Part shown: positions 52,893 to 61,464 of the stretch, piece after piece | How the letters are laid out: each line of letters starts with the position of its first letter | How positions within the stretch are numbered: the stretch's first letter is position 1 | Origin: Luteibacter sp. Sphag1AF | Lineage (GTDB): Bacteria > Pseudomonadota > Gammaproteobacteria > Xanthomonadales > Rhodanobacteraceae | Direction: 5' to 3' | Assembly: GCF_014192715.1 (NCBI RefSeq) | Contig: NZ_JACHYH010000005.1 | Coordinates: 62,001-126,000, forward strand | DNA: 64,000 nt | Program-made: the position numbers and the translations under genes | Notes under the pieces: model-generated | Seen by the model: the letters and a program-made list of their open reading frames with translations, nothing else | Database searches by the model: none | Told to the model about the DNA's origin: nothing

Positions 52893-54083
52893 TTACTGCG
52901 ATTTCAGCGCAAGCGCGTTGCTCAGGAAGAGGGCGCCTTCGGTCGCGACGGACTGCGCGCGCCCCAGGCCCGAGAGCACCGGGTAGTAGTCGTCCTGTGC
53001 GGGTCCCAACTGCACAGGGCATCGGGTGAAGCGCCGCCCGTCTGTGGTGGTGAACACCACCATCGCTCCGCTGCCTTCGCGCACCACGGCATTCATGGGC
53101 ACCGAGGCGTGCTTCGAGGGTGCTTCGGTGGCGATGTGGTAAGTGGCAAGCATTTGTGCGCGCAAACCTGCCGGTGGCGCATGCAGAACAGCCCGCAATG
53201 TCACCCGATGCGTCGAGGCATCGGAGCTGTTGCCGACATAATCCACCGTGGCCTTGATGGTTTGCTGCGGCAATGCCGGGAAGGTGGCCGTCAATGCGTC
53301 GCCGATGTGAACCTGTGGCGCGTCATCTTCGGTGACGTTCGCCACCAGCCACACGCTGTTCGCATCGGACACGCTGAACGGCGCGGGCGAGCCGCCGGGC
53401 TGGACGAGATCGCCTGCCGCAATGGTGCGCGTGCTGACCTGTCCGTCGATGGGACTCTTGATGCGAAGCTCGCCGTCAATACGGCGTGTGGCGACGATGC
53501 GGTCTATTTCCGCATCGTCTTTGCCAAAGATGTGCAGGGCGCGCCGCGCGGCCTGGTAGTTGCCTTCGGCCGTCTGTTGATCGGACACCGCCTGCTCCAC
53601 GTCGCGGGGCGCGTTTGCCTGCACCTGCGCCATGCCGTTGGCACGTCGCAGCACGGAGGCGGTCTGCACGCGCGCAGCCGCAGCACTGACAAGCGCCGCT
53701 TCGGCCTGGGCAAGATCGGGGCTGTCGACCGAGAAGAGCACCTGGTCCTTCTTCACCGTGTCGCCCGCCCTGGCAAAGACCTGGCGCACGCGGCCCGCGT
53801 ACGGTGACGTGACTTGCGCGAGCCCATCCTGATTGAAGTCCACATAGCCCACGGCATCGACTTCGGGCGTGAAATCGCGGGTGACGACCTGCGCGACGCG
53901 CACGCGACGGGCCTGCTGCGCGCTGAGCGTGACGCTCTGCGTGTCTTGCGTCGTCAACCGAGCGGCGACTGGTGTGCTGTTCGCTGCCGTGGAAGATGGC
54001 CTCAGGCACACGGCAATGAGCATGGCCACCAGAAGGCAGCCACCCGTGATGAGTCGACCTTTGTGCTTGTTCATGTGCGTCAT
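52893..54083 (-). CDS. Metal RND efflux periplasmic adaptor, CzcB-like
   Basis: A 396-residue adaptor with one N-terminal anchor (about residues 9-28). It has VDAVGYVDFNQDGLAQVTSPYAGRVRQVFARAGDTVKKDQVLFSVDSPDL (read in parts: the lipoyl/hairpin start), a coiled coil about 105-165, IKSPIDGQVSTRTIAAGDLV, and a beta-barrel segment with TATFPALPQQTIKATVDYVG. These are standard for CzcB/CusB-type adaptors. No histidine-rich metal tail is visible. First of three structural genes, 79 bp downstream of the sensor kinase gene, so probably under that two-component system. Confidence 0.86.
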   Translation of the reverse strand: MTHMNKHKGRLITGGCLLVAMLIAVCLRPSSTAANSTPVAARLTTQDTQSVTLSAQQARRVRVAQVVTRDFTPEVDAVGYVDFNQDGLAQVTSPYAGRVRQVFARAGDTVKKDQVLFSVDSPDLAQAEAALVSAAAARVQTASVLRRANGMAQVQANAPRDVEQAVSDQQTAEGNYQAARRALHIFGKDDAEIDRIVATRRIDGELRIKSPIDGQVSTRTIAAGDLVQPGGSPAPFSVSDANSVWLVANVTEDDAPQVHIGDALTATFPALPQQTIKATVDYVGNSSDASTHRVTLRAVLHAPPAGLRAQMLATYHIATEAPSKHASVPMNAVVREGSGAMVVFTTTDGRRFTRCPVQLGPAQDDYYPVLSGLGRAQSVATEGALFLSNALALKSQ

Positions 54084-54162
54084 GGCGTGCGACAGCAGCC
54101 GGCCAGCGGCCGGCGGTGGGGGAAGCGTCGCTACGCTAAGTCAGCACCCATCCGGGGAACAG

Positions 54163-55542
54163 TTACGGTTTGGAAAGGTTGGCCGCCGGCAATTCGATAT
54201 CCACCACCAGACCGGGCGAGGCATTGCGCAGCGTCAGCCGACCGCGATGCAGCGCAATCACGGCGGCCACGATGCTCAGCCCCAATCCATTGCCCCGCAG
54301 ATGGCGGCTGGCATCCACCCGGAAGAAGCGCTCCGTGGCGCGAGGCAGCGCGTCCTCAGGCATGCCCGGGCCGTTGTCCTGCACCGTCAGATGGACGCTT
54401 TGCCCGACACCCACCGCCTGCATCGCAACGTTGGCGCCTTCTCCGGCGTACTTGAACGCGTTGTCGAGCAGGTTGGCCAGTACGCCGGCCAGCAGGTGGC
54501 GATCTGCCAGCACATGGGGGTCGCCTTGCGTCCGGGACGACAGCGTAATGGAGCGCTGCTCGGCGGCAGGACGGTAAAGCTCGGCGATGTCTTCAAGCAG
54601 TTCATTCAGCGACAGGGTTTCAAAGCTGTCGCGGCGTACGCCCGATTCGGCTTCGGCAATCTGCAACATCTTGTCCAGCACGACGATGAGGTCGTCGATC
54701 TGGTCGATGGCGTACTGGGCGTCGTCAGGCAGGCGGGTGTCGCGCTGCGGGGAGCGCAGCGCGTGCTCCAGCGATCCGCGCACCCGTCCGAGCGGCGTGC
54801 GCAGATCGTGCGCGATGGCGTTGGATACCTGGCGGGCGCTATCCATCAGGCGCTCGATTTCATCCAGCATGTCGTTGATGTCGCGGGCCAGCATCGCGAA
54901 TTCGTCCCCGGAACGGCCCGCGATCACCCGCCGGTCCAGTCGGCCGGCAGCAATTTCGGTGGTCGTGCGATGGATAGCCTGCAATTGCCGTTGAAGCTGA
55001 CGGCGAAACAGCATGGCGCCGCCCACGCCCAGCAGCAGTGCAAGCAGGCCGCCGATGGCAAACGCGACGGTGATGCGGTGCTCCAGCGACTGCACGTCCT
55101 GCATGTCGCGTCCTACCAGCAACGTGCTGCCATCCGCGAAACGATGCGTCAGCAGGCGACTGGGCGAGTAGCGACCGAAACGGTCTACCGCCAGCTGGTG
55201 CAGGCCCTCGCTGGCGGTGGCCGCATCCGGCCATGCGGTGAGGTTGCCGATGATTTTCTTTCCCTTGCGGTCCAGCAGCAGGTAGATCTCGGTATCGGAA
55301 TCTTCGTTGTCCGTCAGCAGGCCGTGGATGTCGCTGGCCAGCGCGTCCGGGCCACGGCCATGTTCTTCCTGCACGAGAAAGCGGAGGCGGCTTTGCAGTT
55401 GCTGGTCGATATTCCGCCGCAGCAGGCCGGCCGTCCCCACATAGAAAACGGCCGCGATCAGCGCAATGGACAGAACCAGCAGTACCGCGTAGCCCGCGAC
55501 CAGGCGGAAGACAACCGAGCGACGGAAGTCACTCAGCGACAT
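54163..55542 (-). CDS. Sensor histidine kinase (OmpR-partner type)
   Basis: A 459-residue kinase. Two transmembrane segments (about residues 12-34 and 158-180) enclose a periplasmic sensor of roughly 120 residues. A HAMP domain follows, then the H-box SNAIAHDLRTPLGRVRGSL, the N-box LANLLDNAFKYAGEGANV, and G-boxes DNGPGMPE and GNGLGLSIV. The sensor resembles the metal- or envelope-sensing kinases that precede RND pumps. Its start overlaps the response regulator gene by 14 bp. The regulator is upstream, so the pair and the pump genes can form one transcript. Confidence 0.92.
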   Translation of the reverse strand: MSLSDFRRSVVFRLVAGYAVLLVLSIALIAAVFYVGTAGLLRRNIDQQLQSRLRFLVQEEHGRGPDALASDIHGLLTDNEDSDTEIYLLLDRKGKKIIGNLTAWPDAATASEGLHQLAVDRFGRYSPSRLLTHRFADGSTLLVGRDMQDVQSLEHRITVAFAIGGLLALLLGVGGAMLFRRQLQRQLQAIHRTTTEIAAGRLDRRVIAGRSGDEFAMLARDINDMLDEIERLMDSARQVSNAIAHDLRTPLGRVRGSLEHALRSPQRDTRLPDDAQYAIDQIDDLIVVLDKMLQIAEAESGVRRDSFETLSLNELLEDIAELYRPAAEQRSITLSSRTQGDPHVLADRHLLAGVLANLLDNAFKYAGEGANVAMQAVGVGQSVHLTVQDNGPGMPEDALPRATERFFRVDASRHLRGNGLGLSIVAAVIALHRGRLTLRNASPGLVVDIELPAANLSKP

Positions 55543-56224
55543 GGATGCCGCTGTCCTCTAGCGTGAAGCCCACGCCTCGCACCGTGCGAATGAGGGGCGT
55601 TGCGCCGCCTTCGTCGATCTTGTTTCGCAGTCGGCTCATCTGCACGTCGATCACGTTGGTCTCCGGATCGAAGTGGTAACCCCACACCGCAGCCAGCAAC
55701 ATTTTGCGAGTGACCACCTCGCCCTGGTGACGCATCAGATATTCCAGCAACTGATATTCACGCGGCTGAAGCTGCAACGCCCTGCCTGCACGGAACACCT
55801 TGCGGCTGCGCCGCTCCAGCGTCAGGTCGGCTGCCGTCAACGTATCGGCCTCCGCGCGCGGGGTGGTGCGCCGGGCCAGTGCGTCAATCCGTGCCATCAG
55901 TTCGTCCATCGAGAACGGCTTGGTCAGGTAATCGTCGCCGCCGCTGCGCAGCCCGCGGATGCGTTCGTCCAGGCTGCTGAGCGCGCTCAATACCAGCACG
56001 GGCGTATGGTCGTCCCGCAGCCGCATGGCCGAGAGGATATCCAGTCCGTCCAGGCCCCCCTGAAGCATCCGGTCAAGCACGATCAGATCCCAGCGCTCCT
56101 GAGTGATGCGCATCAGGCCACCCGGTCCGTCGTGGCAGACCTCGACCTCATGCCCGGCCTCCCGGAGGCCTTCCCGGATCAGCGCAGCGATGGGGAGGTC
56201 GTCTTCGATCAGGAGGCAGCGCAT
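55529..56224 (-). CDS. Response regulator, OmpR/PhoB family
   Basis: A 231-residue regulator. The receiver domain has acidic pocket residues in CLLIEDD, phosphoacceptor aspartate in DLIVLDRM, and Lys in YLTKPFS. A PhoB-type winged helix follows (LTLERRSRKVFRAGRALQLQPREYQLLEYL ... RTVRGVGFTL, given in part). Start chosen at ATG 56224, before MRCLLIEDD; the frame open upstream to 56257 adds eleven Arg/Pro-rich residues. Cognate partner of the kinase it overlaps; probably activates the metal efflux genes downstream. Confidence 0.92.
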   Translation of the reverse strand: MRCLLIEDDLPIAALIREGLREAGHEVEVCHDGPGGLMRITQERWDLIVLDRMLQGGLDGLDILSAMRLRDDHTPVLVLSALSSLDERIRGLRSGGDDYLTKPFSMDELMARIDALARRTTPRAEADTLTAADLTLERRSRKVFRAGRALQLQPREYQLLEYLMRHQGEVVTRKMLLAAVWGYHFDPETNVIDVQMSRLRNKIDEGGATPLIRTVRGVGFTLEDSGIHVAE

Positions 56225-56330
56225 GGCAGGAGTCTGGCGGGGAGGGCGGCGGGCCAATCATAGGCCGAAAATCCGGCAACGGCTCCCACGTCCATACCGC
56301 AGCATCACGCCTGTTGGCTATGCTTCATCC

Positions 56331-57020
56331 ATGTGCGGCCGCTATGCCACCTATGGTCCCGTCAGCCTGTCCCGCGAGGCGAAACAGGCGCTTGAGTCCA
56401 TGGGGCTGGATCTGGCCAGCGAGATCAACCAGCGCGACGACCAGTTCAACATCGCCCCGACCCAGCGCGCCCTCGTAATCACCCTGAGCGACAGAAGCTA
56501 TCAGGTGGGAATGTTTCGCTGGGGACTCATTCCCTCCTGGGCGAAAGACCTGAAGGTGGCATCCCGCCTGTTCAACGCGCGGGCGGAGACGGTCAACGAA
56601 AGCAAAGTCTTCCGCAGCGCCTTTCGCAGACACCGTTGCCTGATTCCGGCTTCCGGGTTCTTCGAGTGGAAGGGCGAGCCCCGTCACAAGCAGCCTTATT
56701 TTATCCATGAGCCTGCCGGCCACCTGATGATGTTTGCAGGCTTGCATGCAACCTGGCAGCCCGCCAATGACGGCGAATGGATACGAAGCTTCACGATTCT
56801 GACGGGCAAGCCCGCCAGAGTGAGCCACGACATTCACGATCGCAGCCCGGTGATCCTGCCGCCGGACCTGTGGCAGGTCTGGGTGGAAGGAAGTGTGGAC
56901 GATGCCGAAGGCGTTCTGGCGGCAGCGCCAGAGCCTGATCTTGCCGTTTATCCGGTGACGAAGGCCCTGGCTTCGCCGAAGAACAACGGGCCCGAATTGA
57001 TCGAGCCCGTTTCGCTGTAG
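56331..57020 (+). CDS. yedK: SOS response-associated peptidase family (YedK/HMCES)
   Basis: A 229-residue protein starting MCGRYA, so the active-site cysteine becomes the N-terminal residue after Met removal. Other conserved residues are N82 (FNARAET), E112 (GFFEWKG) and H169 (IHDRSPVIL). These form the site that crosslinks to abasic sites in single-stranded DNA, protecting them, with later self-reversal. The usual HDRMPVIL has Ser in place of Met. Divergent from the response regulator, 106 bp apart. No LexA box is obvious in the gap. Confidence 0.93.
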   Translation: MCGRYATYGPVSLSREAKQALESMGLDLASEINQRDDQFNIAPTQRALVITLSDRSYQVGMFRWGLIPSWAKDLKVASRLFNARAETVNESKVFRSAFRRHRCLIPASGFFEWKGEPRHKQPYFIHEPAGHLMMFAGLHATWQPANDGEWIRSFTILTGKPARVSHDIHDRSPVILPPDLWQVWVEGSVDDAEGVLAAAPEPDLAVYPVTKALASPKNNGPELIEPVSL

Positions 57021-57153
57021 CGTCAAGCACGATCCGTACATGCGCACGGGTGTTCATGTTGCCTTTTTGCCGCTGCACAGGTCTTTGATACTCCTGTACA
57101 GTAGAACGGTTTGGACGAAGAAAAATCACTTCACGCGAGTTCACGGAGCATCT

Positions 57154-57642
57154 GTGGAACAGAGCAGTCTTTCGATCAACGCAACCGTTTTCCTTCAGGC
57201 GATGGTCTTCGCCGCGCTGGTGCTGGTAACCACTTACGGTATCTACCCGCGACTGCGACGGGTGCTTGAAGAGCGTGCCCAGCGCATCTCCGATGGCATG
57301 GCCGAAAGCGAACAGGCGCGTTCCACCCAGGCCGCGTCAGCACGCGAAAGCCACCGGATTCTGGTTGACGCACGCCGGGAGGCCGCGCAGATGATCGACG
57401 TCGCTCACGTTCGTGCCAACGAACTGATCGCTGCTGCGAAAGAGCAGGCGATATCCGTCACCCAGCGCGACATTGCCGCGGCCAGTGAGTTGATGGCGCG
57501 GGAGATCGAAGCGACGCGCGTCGCACTTCGCGCTGAAGTCGCGGGTCTGTCGTTGTCGGCAGCATCGAAGATTCTGGGGCGCAAGGTCGATGCAACCCGG
57601 CACGCGGATCTTCTGGACGAGCTGAAAACCGAGCTGCACTAG
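57154..57642 (+). CDS. Solitary F-type ATP synthase b-subunit paralogue
   Basis: A 162-residue protein from a GTG start with GGAG five bases upstream. SLSINATVFLQAMVFAALVL at the N-terminus aligns with the b-subunit membrane helix (E. coli [20 protein letters not shown]). A helical stalk follows with IYPRLRRVLEERAQRISDGM (E. coli [20 protein letters not shown]), then long heptads to the end. The C-terminus LLDELKTEL matches the delta-binding end of b. No other atp gene is near: neighbours are yedK and an ABC-F gene. So it is a stray extra copy, not part of the main atp operon. It may be an accessory stalk or have a separate role. Confidence 0.8.
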   Translation: MEQSSLSINATVFLQAMVFAALVLVTTYGIYPRLRRVLEERAQRISDGMAESEQARSTQAASARESHRILVDARREAAQMIDVAHVRANELIAAAKEQAISVTQRDIAAASELMAREIEATRVALRAEVAGLSLSAASKILGRKVDATRHADLLDELKTELH

Positions 57643-57848
57643 GGCTTGCCTTTGGCCCGTTTGCAACACGACAATGGTTTCAGGACAACTTCTGAAGCAA
57701 CAGTCGCGACATGTGAGAAAGGCGATTCAACCCGACGATTCATTCCGGACTGCGTGACGCCGGTGTTCCGACACCGCCCCGATCCTCCGGCTGACTTCTG
57801 CCTGATGCCGCGCGTTGCGGCACCTAAGGCTTCGACGGAGAATCCCTC

Positions 57849-59486
57849 ATGTCCGAAGCGCTCGTCCGCGTTTCCCATCTCTGTTTTTCCTGGCCCGACG
57901 GTACGACCGTCCTGGCCGATGTGTCGTTCGCTCTTGGTCCGTCGAGCACGGGTCTTGTTGCGCTCAATGGTGCAGGCAAGAGCACGCTCCTGAAGCTGCT
58001 TGCCGGTCGGTTGACCGCCTCGTCGGGCACCATCGACATTCGCGGAAAGCTGGCCTGGCTTCCACAACACCTGCCGCTCGCCACATCGTCCACCGTGGCC
58101 GATGTGCTCGAAGTGACGCCCGTCCTGTTGGCACTGGATGCCATTTCAGCGGGGAAGGGCACGCCCGAGCACTTCGATATCGTGGACGGCGACTGGAATG
58201 TGCGCGAACGTGTGTACGCCATCCTGGATCGTCTGGGTCTTGGCCATGTTGCGCTGGAACGCCCTCTGTCGACGTTGAGCGGCGGCCAGGTCATGTCTCT
58301 GGGGCTGGCGTCCTGCCTCATGCAACGTCCGGATATCCTGTTGCTGGACGAGCCCACCAACCATCTGGACACCTCATCGCGGGAAAGGCTCTATCGTGTA
58401 CTCAACGAATGGAAGGGTTGCCTCATCGTGGCCAGCCACGACCGGGAACTGCTTCGCACGACGGAACACATTGCAGAACTGTCTCGCGGCGATCTTCGCT
58501 GGTTTGGCGCAGGCTACGACGCTTACCGCGACACAGTGAGCACCGAGCAGAACGCATTCGCCGGGCAGGTACAGAACCTGCGCAGCGAAGTGCGCCGCGA
58601 GAAGCGCGACAAGCAGGATGCGCGCGAACGCGCCGAGCGCCGGGCCGGGAATGCGGCACGGAGTCTCCCCGATGCCGGGCTGTCCCGCCTTGCGGCCGGC
58701 CTTCGCAAACGACATGCGCAGGTATCGGCAGGGAAGGCCGACGAACTGCACGAACATCGTCTCGCCAGCATGCAGTCGCGCCTGGCCGACGCCGCGAGCG
58801 AGCTGGAATCACTCCCGTCGCTTGACTTCACGCTGCCCGCCACGCGGGTACCGGCGCGGCGAGTTCTGTTCGCATGCGAGAACATGCAGGTCTGTCACGG
58901 TGAGAGGGCCCTGTTCGGGGACAACGGGCTGACGATGTCCATTCGTGGTCCGGAGCGCATTGCCCTGAGCGGCGACAATGGGTCTGGAAAAACGACATTG
59001 CTGCGCATCATGGCCGGCGAACGTTCTGCTGATGCAGGCGTGGTCCGCGTGGCTCAAGGCGGCGTCACGTATCTGTCACAGCGCCTTGAATTGGCCGATA
59101 CCACGCGAACGGTGGCCCAATGCCTTGCCGACTACGCCCCCGGCATGCCGGCGCAGGAGCGGGCCAACCTGCTCGCACGGCTTCATTTTCGTGGCGACCG
59201 GATGCACCTGGCTGTAGCCGGCCTGTCGGGCGGTGAGCGGTTGCGTGTGGTACTGGCATGCGTACTCCATGCCGAGGTGGCACCGCAGTTTCTGTTGCTG
59301 GATGAGCCGACGAACAACCTGGATCTTGCGGGCATCAGCCAGCTGGGCGAGGCGCTGCGTGCTTTTGAGGGGGCAATGGTGGTCGTCAGTCATGACGCTG
59401 CGTTTCTGGCAACTATCGGGGTAACACGCCGCTGCGTGCTGGGCAGTCCCGGCGAGCGCGCACAATCGTTGGGCCATAAACGATGA
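57849..59486 (+). CDS. ABC-F family ATPase (ribosome-associated)
   Basis: A 545-residue cytosolic protein with two ABC domains and no membrane segments. Domain 1: Walker A LNGAGKSTL near residue 39, signature LSGGQVMSLG, Walker B LLLDEPTNHLDTSSRE. A charged linker (about residues 215-320, rich in EVRREKRDKQDARERAERR) is the P-site tRNA interaction motif. Domain 2: Walker A GDNGSGKTTLL, signature LSGGERLRVV, Walker B LLLDEPTNNLD. Such proteins relieve stalled ribosomes or give antibiotic protection. It resembles Uup/YheS-like members, but the linker length leaves the subfamily open. Followed 75 bp later by the KaiC-like operon. Confidence 0.9.
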   Translation: MSEALVRVSHLCFSWPDGTTVLADVSFALGPSSTGLVALNGAGKSTLLKLLAGRLTASSGTIDIRGKLAWLPQHLPLATSSTVADVLEVTPVLLALDAISAGKGTPEHFDIVDGDWNVRERVYAILDRLGLGHVALERPLSTLSGGQVMSLGLASCLMQRPDILLLDEPTNHLDTSSRERLYRVLNEWKGCLIVASHDRELLRTTEHIAELSRGDLRWFGAGYDAYRDTVSTEQNAFAGQVQNLRSEVRREKRDKQDARERAERRAGNAARSLPDAGLSRLAAGLRKRHAQVSAGKADELHEHRLASMQSRLADAASELESLPSLDFTLPATRVPARRVLFACENMQVCHGERALFGDNGLTMSIRGPERIALSGDNGSGKTTLLRIMAGERSADAGVVRVAQGGVTYLSQRLELADTTRTVAQCLADYAPGMPAQERANLLARLHFRGDRMHLAVAGLSGGERLRVVLACVLHAEVAPQFLLLDEPTNNLDLAGISQLGEALRAFEGAMVVVSHDAAFLATIGVTRRCVLGSPGERAQSLGHKR

Positions 59487-59560
59487 CGAACGCAACGATA
59501 GCAAAACGGCATATTTAGAGTAATCTGACGGATTGGAGCGCCCGGGCGACATTTCGAATC

Positions 59561-59983
59561 ATGGACAGCGAGGCAAGCGACCGAATCGGTTTCGCCTTGG
59601 TGCAGCGCGCCACAGAGGGCGCTGATAGCGCGCATGTCGCGGACGAGATTGTCGCTATCCTCCGGCAGATCGAGTCTGCCCTTACGCCCATTCTTGGACG
59701 GCGCGGCATGACGGTGTTGTTCAAGCGCGCGCTCTCGCTCGCCTCTGCCGACACGCCCTGGCTTGCTGCGGTCAACCAGCAATCACGCACCGAGATGGAT
59801 TTCGACGTGTTCCGGGTGGTCAGCGAGGCCTACCCGCCTGTGACCATCGCCGAAGGCGGCGGCGCGTTCTTCAAGACATTCTACGAATTACTCGGCAGCT
59901 TGATCGGCGCGTCTCTGACCGCCCAGCTTCTCTCCACGGTCAGCGTGGCTCCCACTATTGATTCAGGCAGGACCAGCCCATGA
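59561..59983 (+). CDS. Small conserved-type protein of the KaiC operon, function unknown
   Basis: A 140-residue soluble acidic protein, mostly helical, with IVAILRQIESALTPILGRRGMTVLFKRALSLA, a sharp motif PILGRRGM, then PWLAAV and a hydrophobic patch near the end (FFKTFYELLGSLIGASLTAQ). It is not KaiB: there is no thioredoxin-fold pattern. It precedes and overlaps the KaiC-like gene (ATGA), so the two are co-translated and probably interact. I do not recognise a named family. A weakly membrane-binding or oligomerising helix at the C-terminus is possible. Confidence 0.6.
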   Translation: MDSEASDRIGFALVQRATEGADSAHVADEIVAILRQIESALTPILGRRGMTVLFKRALSLASADTPWLAAVNQQSRTEMDFDVFRVVSEAYPPVTIAEGGGAFFKTFYELLGSLIGASLTAQLLSTVSVAPTIDSGRTSP

Positions 59984-61464
59984 GCAGTAACGTCACCATT
60001 CGCCGCCTGCCGACAGGCGTCGAAGGATTGGACGCGGTCCTCGGCGGCGGCATCCCCGAGTTCTCGTTCAATCTTATTGCCGGCGCGCCGGGCTGTGGAA
60101 AAACCACGCTCGCTCACCAGATCATGTTTTCGCTCGCAACGCCGGAGCGGCCGACCCTTTATTTCACGGTGCTCGGCGAGCCGCCGCTGAAGATGCTTCG
60201 CTACCAGCAGCAGTTTCCGTTCTTCGACCAGGAGCTGGTGAACCAGTCGGTGCGGTTCATCAACCTCACGGATGAAACCCTGGTGGGTGACCTCAACGCC
60301 GTGCTGGAACGGATCATCCAGGAAGTTGAAACACACAATCCGGCGCTGATCTTCGTCGACTCGTTCCGTTCCGTGGCCATGGCCAGCACGGCTCTGGGAA
60401 ATGCCCAGCATCATCTGCAACGCTTCGTGCAGAAGCTCGGCATGGTGATGACCAGCTGGCAGGCCACCACGTTTCTGATCGGTGAGTATTTCGACGAAGC
60501 AGACGCCAACCCGGTGTTCACCATCGCTGACGGATTGATCTGGGTGCGCCAGAGCATCATGCGCAATTCGATGGTGAGGAAGCTGGAGGTGATGAAAATG
60601 CGCGGGCAGCCATCGCTTCCCGGCCTGCATACGTTCCGCATCACGTCCGATGGCATCAGGGTGTTCGCGCCCGTATCCACCGTGGCGCGTGAGGACGCCG
60701 CACCGATGCAAGCGCTCAGCGACAGGTTGCAGATGGGCGTGCCCGGCCTTGACGACATGATGGGCGGAGGCTTGCCGCGCGGTTATTCGCTGCTCGTTGC
60801 AGGCCCGTCAGGGTCCGGCAAAAGCATCATGGCAGCGGCCTTCCTCGCGGCAGGAGCACGGGCGGGGGAGAAGGGCGTCATGGTGTCCTTCGAGCAGCAT
60901 CCGAACCGTACCCATGCTGTCGTGCTTACCGACCTTATCAACAGCGGGCACGTCGGGCTGGTTCATACGCCGCAGTCGGGCCTGTCCATCAACGAAGTGC
61001 TTCTGATCGTGCTGGCCGAAGTACGGCGCCTCGGTGCCGCGCGCGTGGTGATCGACTCGCTTTCGGGTTTCGAACTTGCCATCGCACCGAGCTTCAAGGC
61101 CGACTTCCGCGAGTCGCTTGCGCAGATGGTTTTTGCGCTGGCCGAGGAGGGCGTCACCCTGTTGATGACCTCCGAACTCGAAGACCGCTACGCAGAACTG
61201 CGCTTCAGTCCCTACGGCACGGCCTTCATGACCGACGCCATCATTGTCCATCGTTATATCGAGCTGGACAGCCGGCTTCTGCGCGTGATGGCGGTGGCCA
61301 AGCTACGTGCAAGCGCCCATTCGGACGACTTGAGGCTGTTTACGATCAGCGACGACGGCATCCACATCGGAAGCCGCGTCGAGGGGCACCAGGGCCTGCT
61401 GGGTGGCCACCCCTCCCGCACGTCGCCGGAATCCTCTGATCGGCATCAGGACGAGCCTCAATGA
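59980..61464 (+). CDS. KaiC-like double-domain ATPase
   Basis: A 494-residue protein with two RecA/KaiC domains. Domain 1: Walker A GAPGCGKT (35-42), E67 and Walker B IFVDS (124-128). Domain 2: Walker A GPSGSGKS (275-282), E305 (VSFEQ) and Walker B VVIDS (356-360). Against cyanobacterial KaiC, my alignment puts A415 and F416 at the phosphorylation sites S431 and T432, although the following T-D-x-I-I is kept. It should therefore hydrolyse ATP and oligomerise but not run the KaiC phosphorylation cycle. It overlaps the genes on both sides by 4 bp, first a small protein and then a histidine kinase, which it may regulate. No KaiA or KaiB gene is near. Confidence 0.88.
   Translation: MSSNVTIRRLPTGVEGLDAVLGGGIPEFSFNLIAGAPGCGKTTLAHQIMFSLATPERPTLYFTVLGEPPLKMLRYQQQFPFFDQELVNQSVRFINLTDETLVGDLNAVLERIIQEVETHNPALIFVDSFRSVAMASTALGNAQHHLQRFVQKLGMVMTSWQATTFLIGEYFDEADANPVFTIADGLIWVRQSIMRNSMVRKLEVMKMRGQPSLPGLHTFRITSDGIRVFAPVSTVAREDAAPMQALSDRLQMGVPGLDDMMGGGLPRGYSLLVAGPSGSGKSIMAAAFLAAGARAGEKGVMVSFEQHPNRTHAVVLTDLINSGHVGLVHTPQSGLSINEVLLIVLAEVRRLGAARVVIDSLSGFELAIAPSFKADFRESLAQMVFALAEEGVTLLMTSELEDRYAELRFSPYGTAFMTDAIIVHRYIELDSRLLRVMAVAKLRASAHSDDLRLFTISDDGIHIGSRVEGHQGLLGGHPSRTSPESSDRHQDEPQ

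Noticed and set aside
53109-53807. 232-codon frame opposite the CzcB-like adaptor
   Set aside because: Antisense shadow of a confident gene.
59561-59983. KaiB for the small protein next to the KaiC-like gene
   Set aside because: Composition is helical and lacks a thioredoxin-fold pattern or any KaiB signature.
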